64,000 nucleotides of DNA, from contig JAJFKP010000012.1 in the NCBI GenBank assembly GCA_021773135.1, forward strand, positions 27,270-91,269, read 5' to 3'. The notes under the pieces were generated by a model. It saw only the letters and a list, made by a program, of their open reading frames with translations. It was not told the origin of the DNA and searched no databases. This DNA is from Woeseiaceae bacterium. Lineage in GTDB: Bacteria; Pseudomonadota; Gammaproteobacteria; Steroidobacterales; Woeseiaceae. Shown here piece by piece: positions 9,141 to 18,771 of this stretch (position 1 is the first letter of the stretch; each line of letters starts with the position of its first letter). The translations under genes and the position numbers were made by a program.

Positions 9141-9881
9141 ATGCTGAAAATAGAAGGTCTGACAAAGCGCTTCGGCCAGAAACTGGTCGTCAATAACCTG
9201 AGTTTCCGGTGTGGTCCGGGTGAGGTTCTCGGATTCCTGGGCCCAAACGGGGCCGGAAAATCTACGACCATGAAAATGGCGGCAGGTTTTGTTGCGCCAA
9301 GTGCAGGTACCGCCAGTATCTGCGGACACGACGTCCAGACGGATAAGCTTAATGCCCAGCGCAGGCTTGGCTACCTGCCGGAGGGTGCGCCCTCCTATGC
9401 TGACATGACACCAGCCCAGTTCCTGAATTTCATCGCGGACGTGCGCGGGCTTGACAGTCGCAGTCGCCGGGATCGACTGACGGAAGTGATCGAGCTGTTG
9501 CATCTTGGGCCCGTGCTCGACCAGTCAATTGAGACATTGTCGAAAGGTTTCACCCGTCGCGTCGGACTGGCACAGGCCATCCTGCACGATCCTGATGTTC
9601 TGATTCTCGATGAACCCACCGACGGTCTCGATCCGAATCAGAAGCACGAAGTACGCCAGCTGATTCGTTCCATGTCGGAGGAAAAACTCATTGTCATTTC
9701 AACGCACATATTGGAAGAGGTCGAAGCGGTTTGCACACGGGCCATGATCATTGCCGACGGCCGGCTTCTTGTGGATGACACGCCGGCAAACCTGGTCGCA
9801 CAAGGCGCTGGCGATCTCGATGAGGTTTTTCGAAAAATAACCACGAGCAATGCTTCCCCGACAACGGAGGACCGATCTTGA
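9141..9881 (+). CDS. ABC transporter ATP-binding protein, GldA-like
   Basis: A 246-residue ABC ATPase with Walker A (GPNGAGKST, residues about 34-42), signature LSKGFTRRVGLAQ, Walker B VLILDEPTDGLDP and switch His in STHILEEVEAV. The modified signature (LSKGF rather than LSGGQ) is usual for the GldA/CcmA-like group. It opens a four-gene operon with a permease, an ABC_transp_aux protein and a DUF4340 protein, each overlapping or touching the next. The set resembles the Gld-type transporters found in many non-gliding bacteria, whose substrate is unknown. Confidence 0.93.
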   Translation: MLKIEGLTKRFGQKLVVNNLSFRCGPGEVLGFLGPNGAGKSTTMKMAAGFVAPSAGTASICGHDVQTDKLNAQRRLGYLPEGAPSYADMTPAQFLNFIADVRGLDSRSRRDRLTEVIELLHLGPVLDQSIETLSKGFTRRVGLAQAILHDPDVLILDEPTDGLDPNQKHEVRQLIRSMSEEKLIVISTHILEEVEAVCTRAMIIADGRLLVDDTPANLVAQGAGDLDEVFRKITTSNASPTTEDRS

Positions 9882-10612
9882 CAATGATCAGGGCATTATT
9901 TCGGCGCGAGCTGCAAAGCTATTTCGCAACGCCAGTCGCGTATGTGTTTATCGTCATTTTCCTGATGCTGATGGGAACGTTTACTTTCAGCCTCGGTGGG
10001 TTCTACGAGCGTGGTCAGGCTGACCTGCGTGCATTCTTTAATTTTCACCCATGGCTGTATCTTTTTCTTGTGCCGGCGATCGCGATGCGACTCTGGGCGG
10101 AGGAGCGGAAATCCGGGACAATCGAGTTGCTCATGACGCTGCCTGTAACGCCCTGGCAGGCGGTGCTGGGTAAGTTTCTTGCCGCATGGGCTTTCGCCGG
10201 GATCGCACTGTTCCTTACGTTCCCGATCTGGCTAACGGTCAACTACCTGGGCGACCCTGATAACGGCGTCATTTTGGCGGCATACATTGGCAGCTTTCTG
10301 ATGGCCGGGGGATTCCTGGCGATTGGTTCCTGCCTGTCCGCGTTTACGCGCAACCAGGTCATCGCTTTTGTGCTTACGGTCGTCGCCTGCTTTATGTTCC
10401 TGCTATCCGGATTTCCTTTTGTGCTTGACCTGTTTGCGAGCTGGGCGCCGCAAATTGTCGTTGACGGTGTCGCCAGCCTGAGTTTCCTGACGCACTTCGA
10501 AAATATTTCCAGGGGTGTCATTGAACTGCGCGACCTCGTGTATTTTGCATTGGTTATCGGCACTTTCCTGTTCGCCAATACGATTGTGCTGGCCTGGAAA
10601 CAGGCGGACTGA
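9878..10612 (+). CDS. ABC transporter permease, GldF-like (ABC-2 type)
   Basis: A 244-residue inner-membrane protein with about six hydrophobic segments and the conserved RLWAEERKSGTIELLMTLPV block found in ABC-2 permeases of the GldF/NosY group. The TTG at 9878 overlaps the ATPase stop by four bases and has GGAGGA at good spacing; an ATG six bases later is the alternative. It pairs with the preceding ATPase and the following GldG-like protein. Confidence 0.92.
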   Translation: MTMIRALFRRELQSYFATPVAYVFIVIFLMLMGTFTFSLGGFYERGQADLRAFFNFHPWLYLFLVPAIAMRLWAEERKSGTIELLMTLPVTPWQAVLGKFLAAWAFAGIALFLTFPIWLTVNYLGDPDNGVILAAYIGSFLMAGGFLAIGSCLSAFTRNQVIAFVLTVVACFMFLLSGFPFVLDLFASWAPQIVVDGVASLSFLTHFENISRGVIELRDLVYFALVIGTFLFANTIVLAWKQAD

Positions 10613-10614
10613 CG

Positions 10615-12501
10615 ATGAGCACCAGGAACCAGCAACGACTCGGCGCATCCAGTCTCATACTGCTCGCGATTGCATTTATCGCGGCGGTGATCGTTTCAAA
10701 CCAGTTGTTCAAGGGGGTAAGGATCGACCTCACCGAGAACAATCTGTACACGTTGTCTGACGGCACCAGGCGTATTGCCGAGAGCATCGACGAACCGGTC
10801 AATCTCTATTTCTACTTTTCGGACCAGGCAACCGAAGGTTTACCAACACTTCGTGACTATGCCGGTCGAGTGCGCGAATTGCTCGAAGAGATCGTAGCGG
10901 CAAGTGACGGCAAGATTCGTCTCGCAGTAATTGACCCGCTGCCCTTCTCGGAAGAAGAGGATCAGGCCGCACAATTTGGTCTGCAGGGGGCGCAGCTGGC
11001 CGTAACACCGGACCCCGTTTACCTGGGGCTCGCCGGAACCAACAGTGTTGGCGATGAAGAAACGATTCCATTCTTTCAGCCGGACAAGGAGACGTCACTC
11101 GAGTACGACCTGGCGAAACTGGTTAGCACGTTAGCGAACACCGAGCGCAATGTCATCGGCCTGGTAGCCGGGGTCTCCATGACCGGCGAATTCAATCCCC
11201 AGCAGCAGCGCATGGAACAGCCCTGGGTGATCTATCAACAGGCGAGCCAGCTGTTCGAGATCCGCGACCTTACCACTACGTTTACGGTCGTGCCGGATGA
11301 CGTCAGCCTGCTTTGGATCGTGCAACCAAAAGACCTGCCCGCAGAAACGCAGTATGCAATTGACCAGTTTGTCATGTCTGGCGGCAAGGCACTGATATTC
11401 GTCGATCCGATGGCCGCTGTGGACGCAGCCGCGACGGAAGGTATGCCGCAGGGTATGCCACCTATGGGTCAAGGCTCGGATATACCAACCCTGTTTGAGG
11501 GCTGGGGCATCAATTTCACGGCCGATGAAGTAGTGGCAGATGCGCAACTCGCCCTGCCGCTCAATAGTGGTATGGGCGGTCGACCGGTACGTCACTACGG
11601 CTATTTGGGCATTACCCGCGACGGCATGAGCCAGGACGACATCACCACGATGGAACTCACCACGGTTAATGCGGCCATGGCGGGTGCGTTAAGTGTCGCA
11701 GATGACAGTGAATTAACGCTAGAACCGCTGCTGATGTCCAGCCCTGCGTCGACCAAAATGCCGGCGTCGAGATTTTCATTTCTACCGGATCCGGCCACCC
11801 TGCAGGACGGATTTGTAGCGGGCGGAGAGCCACATGTCATTGCCGCCCGCATCAGCGGCACAATTCCCAGCGCGTTCCCGGATGGCAGGCCAACCGCCGC
11901 TGAAACCGCGCCTGAGGCAGAGAAAGATGAACACCTGGATCAATCCGGCGAAGCTGCCAACCTGATCATCGTTACCGACGTCGATTTACTGAGTGATCCG
12001 CTTTGGGTGCAGGTGCAAAGTTTCTTCGGTCAGCAAATAGCCAATGCATTTGCGAGCAACGGCGCGTTTGTCATTAACGCGCTGGAGAATCTGGTCGGCA
12101 GTTCCGACCTCATTGCGGTTCGCAGCCGCGCCAGTTTCGCACGTCCTTTCACACGGGTTGACGAACTACGCGTTGATGCTGAAGCCCGGTTTCGAGCCAC
12201 CGAGCAGCGTTTGCAGCAAGATCTCGCAGAGACGGAACGACGCCTCGGCGAGCTGCAATCTACCCGCGAAGACTCCGGCAGCCTGTTAATGACAGACGAG
12301 CAGCAGGCCGAGATTGATCGATTCGTCGATCAGCGAGCGTCGATTCGAACGGAGCTCCGCGCGGTACAGCGCGGTCTCGACAAGGACATCGAAGATCTGG
12401 GCTCGCGGCTCAGGATAATAAATATTGGGCTGGTCCCGCTGTTGTTGACTGTGGGTTCCCTGATCGCAGTCTGGCGTCGGGGGCGCAGGAGGCAGGCATG
12501 A
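10615..12501 (+). CDS. GldG-like ABC transporter auxiliary protein (ABC_transp_aux)
   Basis: A 628-residue membrane-anchored protein. One N-terminal membrane helix (residues about 12-34) is followed by the family hallmark RIDLTENNLYTLSDGTRRIAESI and a large periplasmic domain. A charged, probably coiled-coil stretch (about 515-595) and a C-terminal membrane helix ending in RRGRRR complete it. This two-anchor layout matches GldG homologues. It begins two bases after the permease stop and overlaps the DUF4340 gene by four bases. Confidence 0.9.
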   Translation: MSTRNQQRLGASSLILLAIAFIAAVIVSNQLFKGVRIDLTENNLYTLSDGTRRIAESIDEPVNLYFYFSDQATEGLPTLRDYAGRVRELLEEIVAASDGKIRLAVIDPLPFSEEEDQAAQFGLQGAQLAVTPDPVYLGLAGTNSVGDEETIPFFQPDKETSLEYDLAKLVSTLANTERNVIGLVAGVSMTGEFNPQQQRMEQPWVIYQQASQLFEIRDLTTTFTVVPDDVSLLWIVQPKDLPAETQYAIDQFVMSGGKALIFVDPMAAVDAAATEGMPQGMPPMGQGSDIPTLFEGWGINFTADEVVADAQLALPLNSGMGGRPVRHYGYLGITRDGMSQDDITTMELTTVNAAMAGALSVADDSELTLEPLLMSSPASTKMPASRFSFLPDPATLQDGFVAGGEPHVIAARISGTIPSAFPDGRPTAAETAPEAEKDEHLDQSGEAANLIIVTDVDLLSDPLWVQVQSFFGQQIANAFASNGAFVINALENLVGSSDLIAVRSRASFARPFTRVDELRVDAEARFRATEQRLQQDLAETERRLGELQSTREDSGSLLMTDEQQAEIDRFVDQRASIRTELRAVQRGLDKDIEDLGSRLRIINIGLVPLLLTVGSLIAVWRRGRRRQA

Positions 12502-13571
12502 ACAAAAGAACGGTCCTGATTCTCGCAGCCGCCATCGCTGGCCTGGTATTGCTGATGCTGGTGTTGCGACAGGACAATGATGCCACGGTGTTCGGTGGCG
12601 GCACGCTGTTGCCTGACTTCGAGTCGGTCGCGAACCAGGTTACCAATATCAGCATTAGCAACTCTGATGCCGGCGAAAACCTGGAAATTCGGCGTGATGG
12701 CAGCAGCTGGGTCGTTACCGAGCGTGATAATTACCCGGCGCAGCTCAGCACGATTCGGCAGCTCATCATCGCACTGGCGGACGCGAGGATCGTCGAAGAA
12801 AAAACAGCCAATCCGGACAATTACCCTCGGTTAGGCGTTGCCGAACCGGGCACCGATGGCTCGGGTACAAAAGTCGCGCTTAGCGGTGATAATTTCGCCT
12901 ACTCGGTTATTATTGGCGATGTCGCGCAGCGTAATTTCCGGTATGCAAGAGTTGCCGATAACCCGACGAGTTACCTGATAGACCAGAATCCCGACCTGCC
13001 GACTGACGTCGGCGGATGGCTGGCGGATAGCCTGGTTGATGTGCCCGCCGGCAGGATCCGTCGGGTCAGCATTTCACATGCTGACGGTGAATCGATCACG
13101 ATCGAGAAAAGCGAGGAAGCGCAAACCGATTTTGCTGTTGTAGGCATCCCCGAAGGTCGAGAGCTTAGTTACGCCACCGTTGCCAATGGCATTGGCGGTG
13201 CTTTAACAGGCCTTACGCTTGAGGATGTTCGTGCGGCGGGTGAAGTTCAACCCTCGACGTCGGTGCTGTTCGAAACCTGGGATGGACTTACAATTGAAGC
13301 AGACGTGGTCGAGGAAGACGGCGATACGTGGGTAACGTTTGCAGCGCAGGCGTTGATGCCCGCGGAATTCCCTGCAGAAGATGGCGCGGACGTTTCTGAC
13401 GAGCCTACCGACGCTGATACGACCGCACCAACTGCGGCACCGTCGCCGCGTGAGCAGGCGGACGAGATCAATAGCCGTGTCTCTGGCTGGCAATACTCGC
13501 TTGCCGGGTATAAGAGAGACCTGCTCGTAAAACGCTGGGACGATATCCTCAAGCCCGTCGAAACGGAATAA
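12498..13571 (+). CDS. DUF4340 domain protein of the Gld-like operon
   Basis: A 357-residue protein with one N-terminal membrane helix (about residues 5-23) and a periplasmic DUF4340-type region containing SSWVVTERDNYPAQ, ADARIVEEKTANPDNYPRLGV and VAQRNFRYARV. An acidic, Thr/Ala-rich low-complexity linker occupies residues about 293-318. The start ATGA overlap with the GldG-like gene implies translational coupling. DUF4340 proteins commonly close this operon type; their biochemical role is unknown. Confidence 0.9.
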   Translation: MNKRTVLILAAAIAGLVLLMLVLRQDNDATVFGGGTLLPDFESVANQVTNISISNSDAGENLEIRRDGSSWVVTERDNYPAQLSTIRQLIIALADARIVEEKTANPDNYPRLGVAEPGTDGSGTKVALSGDNFAYSVIIGDVAQRNFRYARVADNPTSYLIDQNPDLPTDVGGWLADSLVDVPAGRIRRVSISHADGESITIEKSEEAQTDFAVVGIPEGRELSYATVANGIGGALTGLTLEDVRAAGEVQPSTSVLFETWDGLTIEADVVEEDGDTWVTFAAQALMPAEFPAEDGADVSDEPTDADTTAPTAAPSPREQADEINSRVSGWQYSLAGYKRDLLVKRWDDILKPVETE

Positions 13572-13583
13572 TCATTGTTCTGC

Positions 13584-15308
13584 CTACTGGTTCGGCACGA
13601 CTGGCAGCAAAACGTGAGATGGATACTCGTCACTCATGTGAATCGTTTGCCGCGCTTTTTTCATCGCGCTCGTTTTCGCAAATTCTGCACCCGTATTCAG
13701 ATTTCTGGCCAGGCGTGGAAAGTTGCTGCTGGTAACGTCAATTCTTAGCCGGTCTCCCGGCGACAGCACGTAGCTCGTGGCCCACATATCAAGGCTGTAT
13801 TGGTAGATCTTTCCAGGCTCGATAAGTTTCGGCCTATCGAACCCTTCGCGATAGCGGGCCCGAATCACACCGTCAACCAGGTTGAACGCGGTGCCGTCCG
13901 GCTTGACGACGATCAGCTTTGCCATGAAATCGGTATCCGCTGCATCAGTAGACGCATAGATTTCTGCGACAATCGGGCCGGTGATTTCCGTGCGCTCAGC
14001 AAACGGTTCAGTCACGAAACGAAGCACATCCTTGCGACTGTCAAGCGGTGCCTGGTCATAGGGACCACGCAGCGTCGGCTCCATGATATTGCCGCCGAGA
14101 GTTGGCACCGGGTCCGCCGGGTCGTAGGTATAGTCGAGTGACGCTGAGCGTCGCGCTGGGGGTTGGCTGGACAGGGATTTGTCGGCGTGCAGGAAGTAAG
14201 GTTTGTACTCCGTTCGCGCGAGCGGCCATTCGTATTCCTCCCGCCAGACGTTCTCGCCCATTACAAATATCCGGATCGGCGCACCGGCAGGCTCCGGCCC
14301 ATCCTTCATCCAGTAATCGAACCATTCCAGCAGGAGCGGCTCGACGTCGAGCACCGCGTCGTCACCGAATTCCTGGTCTCCGGTCTTCGTGGACACGTTC
14401 CAGCCGTGCGGCCAGGGACCAATGATCATGCGTTGCCCGGCACGTGCCGTTTCGGTCGCCGCTTCCTCGGTCATCGTCTTGAAACTGCCAATCGTGCTGC
14501 GCAGGAACACGTCGTACCAGCCGCCGAAATTGAGTGCGGGGACAATCATCTCGGACGCGCGGGCCTCCAGATTAAGCGGTTCCCAGTAGGCATCGTAAGA
14601 CGGATGATCGAGCCAGTCCCGAAAATGGCGCACATCGAAACCCACGCTTTCGGCAAGCGTTTCCAAAGGAAGATGTCCGATCCCGTTGATCCAGTCGACC
14701 GGGAAGCCGGCAGTCGTGCGACCACCGACCAGCCCGATTCCCCAGCGCGCGCGTGACAACAGCGAAAATGCGCCGCCAGGATAGGCAACATCCCGATAAT
14801 AATTTCCCGGGCTCATCGCTGGGGCAATCGCGACCAGCGCTGGATTACGATTCAGGGCGGCCAGCCACTGCACGGATGCGAGATAGGAGGTGCCGAACAT
14901 GCCAACCTTGCCGTTTGACCAGGGCTGCTCGGCTATCCAGGTGAGCGTATCGTCGCCGTCGTTGATTTCCTGAAAATACGGATACCACTGCCCATCCGAA
15001 TCGTAGCGTCCTCGCGCCGATTGAAACACGAATGCATACCCGTTGGTCGTTGCAAATTGTGCGTAACGCTGGCGATTTGCGGTCGAGCCGTTGGTGTAGA
15101 TATCCCTGATCAGCAAGGTCGGATACTCGCCCTCCGCGGCAGGAAGATAAATATCGGTTGCGAGGGCAATGCCATCTCGCATTTGCACTTTTTTGTGATA
15201 GATCGCTTTAACCGTGTCGGGGAACGTACCCTCTGCAAAGCTTTGCGATGACGCGCCCTGGTAGGGCAGCAATGCGATCGCAATAAAAAACAGCCAGCGG
15301 TTGTTCAA
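13584..15308 (-). CDS. Secreted CocE/NonD family hydrolase (S15 peptidase type)
   Basis: A 574-residue alpha/beta hydrolase related to cocaine esterase and X-Pro dipeptidyl peptidases. The start is a TTG at 15308, with AGGAGA six bases upstream; this gives a clean signal peptide (LFFIAIALLPYQGASS) and removes the overlap with the neighbouring gene. The nucleophile lies in GMFGTSYLAS; the C-terminal jelly-roll PepX_C domain carries LSPGDRLRIDVTSSNFPR. It likely cleaves an ester or amide outside the cytoplasm. It converges on the DUF4340 gene with only 12 bases between. Confidence 0.9.
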   Translation of the reverse strand: MNNRWLFFIAIALLPYQGASSQSFAEGTFPDTVKAIYHKKVQMRDGIALATDIYLPAAEGEYPTLLIRDIYTNGSTANRQRYAQFATTNGYAFVFQSARGRYDSDGQWYPYFQEINDGDDTLTWIAEQPWSNGKVGMFGTSYLASVQWLAALNRNPALVAIAPAMSPGNYYRDVAYPGGAFSLLSRARWGIGLVGGRTTAGFPVDWINGIGHLPLETLAESVGFDVRHFRDWLDHPSYDAYWEPLNLEARASEMIVPALNFGGWYDVFLRSTIGSFKTMTEEAATETARAGQRMIIGPWPHGWNVSTKTGDQEFGDDAVLDVEPLLLEWFDYWMKDGPEPAGAPIRIFVMGENVWREEYEWPLARTEYKPYFLHADKSLSSQPPARRSASLDYTYDPADPVPTLGGNIMEPTLRGPYDQAPLDSRKDVLRFVTEPFAERTEITGPIVAEIYASTDAADTDFMAKLIVVKPDGTAFNLVDGVIRARYREGFDRPKLIEPGKIYQYSLDMWATSYVLSPGDRLRIDVTSSNFPRLARNLNTGAEFAKTSAMKKARQTIHMSDEYPSHVLLPVVPNQ

Positions 15309-15357
15309 TATCTTCTCCTGAAAATCGACTCGTCGTGGCGGCTGCAGATCCTGAAAT

Positions 15358-16839
15358 TCACAGTTTGACGATGAACGGCTTGCCATTGAGTTCGCGCCAG
15401 TCCACGTTACCGAAAATCTCTGTCTTCCTGCCATCCGGTGTCATCACGGTTACATGCACATCAATGTCGGTGGCCTCGCTTAATCCAACATGCACCGGCT
15501 TCGCATTCTGTGCATTGTAGCCGCTTCCGGTATCAACCATGCGCAGGCCAAGCAAATTATCGGTGCCCGCTTTGAAAATCCTGACCTCTGAACCGGCGCG
15601 GGTGTAATGACCGTTTGCATCGAGTACCAGGACCTGAATCGACCGGGCCGCAACATCTGCTGCCAGGTCATTGCGAAACAGGTAATGTGAACCGGCCGGG
15701 TCGTTCGCTGCAAGCGCCAGATCGAGGTCTCCGTCCTGGTCGAAATCCGCCCACTGCACCCCATGATCGGTATCGTTCCTGGCGATCGCTGCCGGCAGGC
15801 GGTTTTCGAAATGATCGCCTTCGTTTATGTACAGATTGTCCGGTGTGCCGGGCTTGCCGTTGACGTAGCCGACCGTGTAAAGGTCGGGACGACCGTCATG
15901 CTGAACGTCACCCCAAACACCCGTCACGATATGATGTTCGTTGTTGACACCCATTGCCGGCGCGACATCGCTAAACGTACCGTCGCCGTTGTTTCGATAA
16001 AGCAGGTCATCGCCGTATGCGGCAACGTACAGGTCCAGGTCGCCGTCGGTATCAAAATCCGTTACCGCGCAGCCAACGCCTCCGTCTGCGATCGGGCGTC
16101 GCGGACTATCCATATCAAGTGCGATTGCGACATCGCTGAACTGGCCGTCATCATTGCGAAACATGCCGTCCCGATCGCCGTTCTGGTTGGCTGTAAACAG
16201 GTCGAGGTCGCCGTCAGCGTCCATATCGAACCAGCATGCGCCAACGGTCCGCCTTGGTTCCATTATTCCATTACTAGCGGTGACGTCGGTGAAAATGCCG
16301 GCATTGTTTTGCAGCAGTCGATTGACGCCGGCCCGCAGTGCAACGTAAAGGTCCAGGTCTCCATCGGCATCATAGTCGATGAATGACACCTGGCGTGTCG
16401 CACCCTTCAAGGCGACGCCGACAGCCTCGCCGACCTCGGTGAACCCTTTATTCTTCTCATTCAAGTTGTTGCGAAACAGCCTGTTTGCCGGGCCGTCATA
16501 GCCGGAGTAGCCGATATAGACATCGAGGTCGCCATCGCCGTCATAGTCTCCCCATGCGACAGAGCGAGGATTGCCACCGTCAGTTGGCAAACCAGTGCCG
16601 TCGGCAACGTTTTCGAAGCCGGTCGTACTGTTCCGGTACAGGCGCACCGGCGCATCGCGAAAGGTGACGATCAAGTCCAGGTCACCATCATTGTCGTAGT
16701 CGCCCCAGGCGTTTGACTGACCGCCCGCATCTGCAAATAGGAGTTCCTGAACAGGAGTAAAACGAATGTCGTCTGCCGCCAGACCGGCGCCTGACACCAG
16801 CAGCGAAAGCACGCCAATTGCAGGTTTACGCAAGTTCAT
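15358..16839 (-). CDS. FG-GAP/VCBS repeat protein with C-terminal ASPIC/UnbV domain
   Basis: A 493-residue secreted protein with an N-terminal signal peptide (ending GAGLAADD). It has about seven calcium-loop repeats of the form WGDYDNDGDLDL, predicted to build a beta-propeller like integrin alpha chains. The last about 95 residues match the UnbV/ASPIC domain (AGSEVRIF, VDTGSGYNAQNAKPVHVGL). Such proteins are frequent in marine Bacteroidetes and proteobacteria and are thought to bind ligands or surfaces. It is followed on the same strand by the CocE-like hydrolase after 49 bases, so they may be co-transcribed. Confidence 0.93.
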   Translation of the reverse strand: MNLRKPAIGVLSLLVSGAGLAADDIRFTPVQELLFADAGGQSNAWGDYDNDGDLDLIVTFRDAPVRLYRNSTTGFENVADGTGLPTDGGNPRSVAWGDYDGDGDLDVYIGYSGYDGPANRLFRNNLNEKNKGFTEVGEAVGVALKGATRQVSFIDYDADGDLDLYVALRAGVNRLLQNNAGIFTDVTASNGIMEPRRTVGACWFDMDADGDLDLFTANQNGDRDGMFRNDDGQFSDVAIALDMDSPRRPIADGGVGCAVTDFDTDGDLDLYVAAYGDDLLYRNNGDGTFSDVAPAMGVNNEHHIVTGVWGDVQHDGRPDLYTVGYVNGKPGTPDNLYINEGDHFENRLPAAIARNDTDHGVQWADFDQDGDLDLALAANDPAGSHYLFRNDLAADVAARSIQVLVLDANGHYTRAGSEVRIFKAGTDNLLGLRMVDTGSGYNAQNAKPVHVGLSEATDIDVHVTVMTPDGRKTEIFGNVDWRELNGKPFIVKL

Positions 16840-16985
16840 GACGTCATCATCTCCCCGGCCTGGTTAACACTGGAGAGACAATAACAGATGCGCAGTTGTT
16901 TTCTTTAACGAGTCGCCGCCTTATCGGCTGGAGGCGGGAAAGGGCACGACCATCGGTCGGCACTCTCACCGGTTGCCATGATTGC

Positions 16986-17019
16986 AAAAAAAGGCGGCAC
17001 TCGGGGGAGGAGTGCCGCC
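16986..17019 (-). terminator. Rho-independent terminator of the fasciclin gene
   Basis: GGCGGCACTC (16993-17002) pairs with GAGTGCCGCC (17010-17019). Read on the minus strand, the hairpin is followed by seven T residues. It lies 17 bases after the fasciclin stop codon. Confidence 0.9.
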
Positions 17020-17035
17020 GAGACGCACAAGGTTT

Positions 17036-17551
17036 TCAGGGGAGGATAACCTTGTTTACTACATGTATAACGCCGTTGCTTGCCTCGACGTCGGTCGCTA
17101 CAACAGTAGCGTCATTGATAAGTACATTGCCATCCACGATGCTGATGGCGACATCACGGCCGTTCACCGTCGCTGTTTCGGTCAGGTTTACGACATCGGC
17201 CGCCATTACTTTTCCTGCTACAACGTGATAGGTCAGGATCGAGATCAGCTGGTCACGATTCTCAGGCTTCAGGAGCGAATCAACCGTACCCGCAGGCAAT
17301 GCCGCGAACGCGTCATCGGTCGGAGCGAACACGGTAAACGGACCGTCACCCTGCAGAGTCGAGACCAGGTCGGCCGCTTCCAGCGCTGCCGCCAGCGTGT
17401 TGAACTGTCCTGCAGATTTTGCGACATCAACGATGTCACCCTGTGCGGCCTTTACATTCGGTGAGAGTGATACAAGCGACGCAGCTGAGATTGAAATAAA
17501 GGCAAGTGTCGCCAGAAAAACGAAGAGTGGTTTGGGTAATAAGCGTGTCAT
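17036..17551 (-). CDS. Secreted fasciclin (FAS1) domain protein
   Basis: A 171-residue protein with a signal peptide (about 1-35) and one FAS1 domain. The H1 motif is [17 protein letters not shown] and the H2 region is [13 protein letters not shown] at the C-terminus; the [11 protein letters not shown] block lies between. FAS1 domains mediate cell-surface or matrix adhesion. A single short domain without anchor suggests a secreted or periplasmic protein. GAGG upstream supports the ATG at 17551. Confidence 0.95.
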   Translation of the reverse strand: MTRLLPKPLFVFLATLAFISISAASLVSLSPNVKAAQGDIVDVAKSAGQFNTLAAALEAADLVSTLQGDGPFTVFAPTDDAFAALPAGTVDSLLKPENRDQLISILTYHVVAGKVMAADVVNLTETATVNGRDVAISIVDGNVLINDATVVATDVEASNGVIHVVNKVILP

Positions 17552-17694
17552 GTCTGTGCCTCGAACGAAGTGTGTTAATGAATGTCGAGGGTTAAATTAC
17601 CGGGCACATGACCAGAAGTGTTTTCAGATTTGTACGTGGTTGTATCAGTTCGTATCAGCGCGCCGGCAGCCAGCGATGGATTTCGAATGTGCAT

Positions 17695-18615
17695 TTACCG
17701 ATTCAGGTGCGACAGGTTCTCCGCCGTAAACGATTCTGGCGCGCGGCCAATCAGCGACTGAAGTGCCGCCGGCTCCGCGACGTTCCCTTCTGCCAGCATC
17801 TTTAGCTGATCGCGCGTAACCGGAAAAAACGGCAGCCAGTCCAGGAAAGTGGCCGCCAGGTACATCAGCGAGATCGGCATTGGCACGATCCATTTGTTCT
17901 TTTGTGTCGCGACAGCAATTCGACGCAGCATTTCTATCCATGATAACGCTGCAGGTCCGCCCAGTTCGTAAGTCTGTCCGATCGTAGTCGGTTCTTCGAG
18001 TGCATGTACGAACGCCGCCGCAACATCTGCAACGTGTACCGGGGACATCAATACCGGGCCGTGAGCTGGCCGCCAACCGGTAAAAAAACCAACCGCCGGG
18101 ATCGGCGGTCTGACCATGTCCTGGTATAGCTGGGTAGCAATTTCCATGCCGCCCTGCGGATCGCCAAAAATCACTGAGGGACGGAACACGGTCGCCTCGA
18201 ACGGGCGAGACTGCAGGTACTGCTCTGCCCGATACTTGGTCTCCTGGTAGGGGGTTCCCGGACACCTGACCCCGTTGGCACTCATGAGAAGAATCCTTGT
18301 TACGCCGTTTGCACTGGCCTGTTCAGCCACACGCACAAGCGCTTCGTACTGCAGCGCTTCGAATGTAATTCCCTGCCGCGGACTTTCCCGTAAGATGCCA
18401 ATACAGAATATGACTGCACTGCAGCCCTCGATGACCGCCGCTATTTTCTTGCCGGAACCAACATCACCGCTGATCAGGCGACATTGACTTTTCTGGCGGA
18501 CTTTCGACTCGCTTCCAGGGCGAACGAGGAGTGAGGGTTCATGCCCGGCAGCAATCAGGGCATCGACAATGTAGCTGCCAACGAAACCGGTTCCACCTAA
18601 TAATGCGACGCGCAT
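17695..18615 (-). CDS. NAD(P)-binding protein, NDUFA9-like atypical SDR
   Basis: A 306-residue atypical SDR. GGTGFVG sits at residues 7-13 when the ATG at 18615 is used, which has GAGG upstream and places the Rossmann strand at the N-terminus; an in-frame TTG 45 bases earlier is less likely. The order GTPYQETKYRAEQYL, VFRPSVIFGDP and VHVADVAAAFVHAL matches the complex I NDUFA9-like/YbjT-like group, which binds NAD(P)H and often reduces quinone-like or sugar substrates. Divergent from the photolyase gene. Confidence 0.88.
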   Translation of the reverse strand: MRVALLGGTGFVGSYIVDALIAAGHEPSLLVRPGSESKVRQKSQCRLISGDVGSGKKIAAVIEGCSAVIFCIGILRESPRQGITFEALQYEALVRVAEQASANGVTRILLMSANGVRCPGTPYQETKYRAEQYLQSRPFEATVFRPSVIFGDPQGGMEIATQLYQDMVRPPIPAVGFFTGWRPAHGPVLMSPVHVADVAAAFVHALEEPTTIGQTYELGGPAALSWIEMLRRIAVATQKNKWIVPMPISLMYLAATFLDWLPFFPVTRDQLKMLAEGNVAEPAALQSLIGRAPESFTAENLSHLNR

Positions 18616-18771
18616 GCTGTTCGACCTCTTGGGTTGAGAGAACAAGCTAGCATTTTTCAAGGCCGATCATTCCTGGTCGGCGGATATCGTTACAAATACT
18701 TACGATTCAGCAACGTCTGCAAAAGCAGGCGTCCGTATACTGCGCATTGGTTTATGTTTTGAGTCGTGTTC

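Noticed and set aside
11401..11480. Repeated PQGMPPMGQG-like codons in the GldG-like gene
   Set aside because: A short Met/Pro/Gly-rich loop within one protein, not a DNA repeat of interest.
14163..14756. 197-codon plus-strand ORF opposite the CocE-like hydrolase
   Set aside because: Shadow of an evident hydrolase frame; no start site or domain.
15763..16386. 207-codon plus-strand ORF opposite the FG-GAP repeats, with repeated VQVxV strings
   Set aside because: The repetition is the reverse image of the DNDGDLDL repeats of the real gene.
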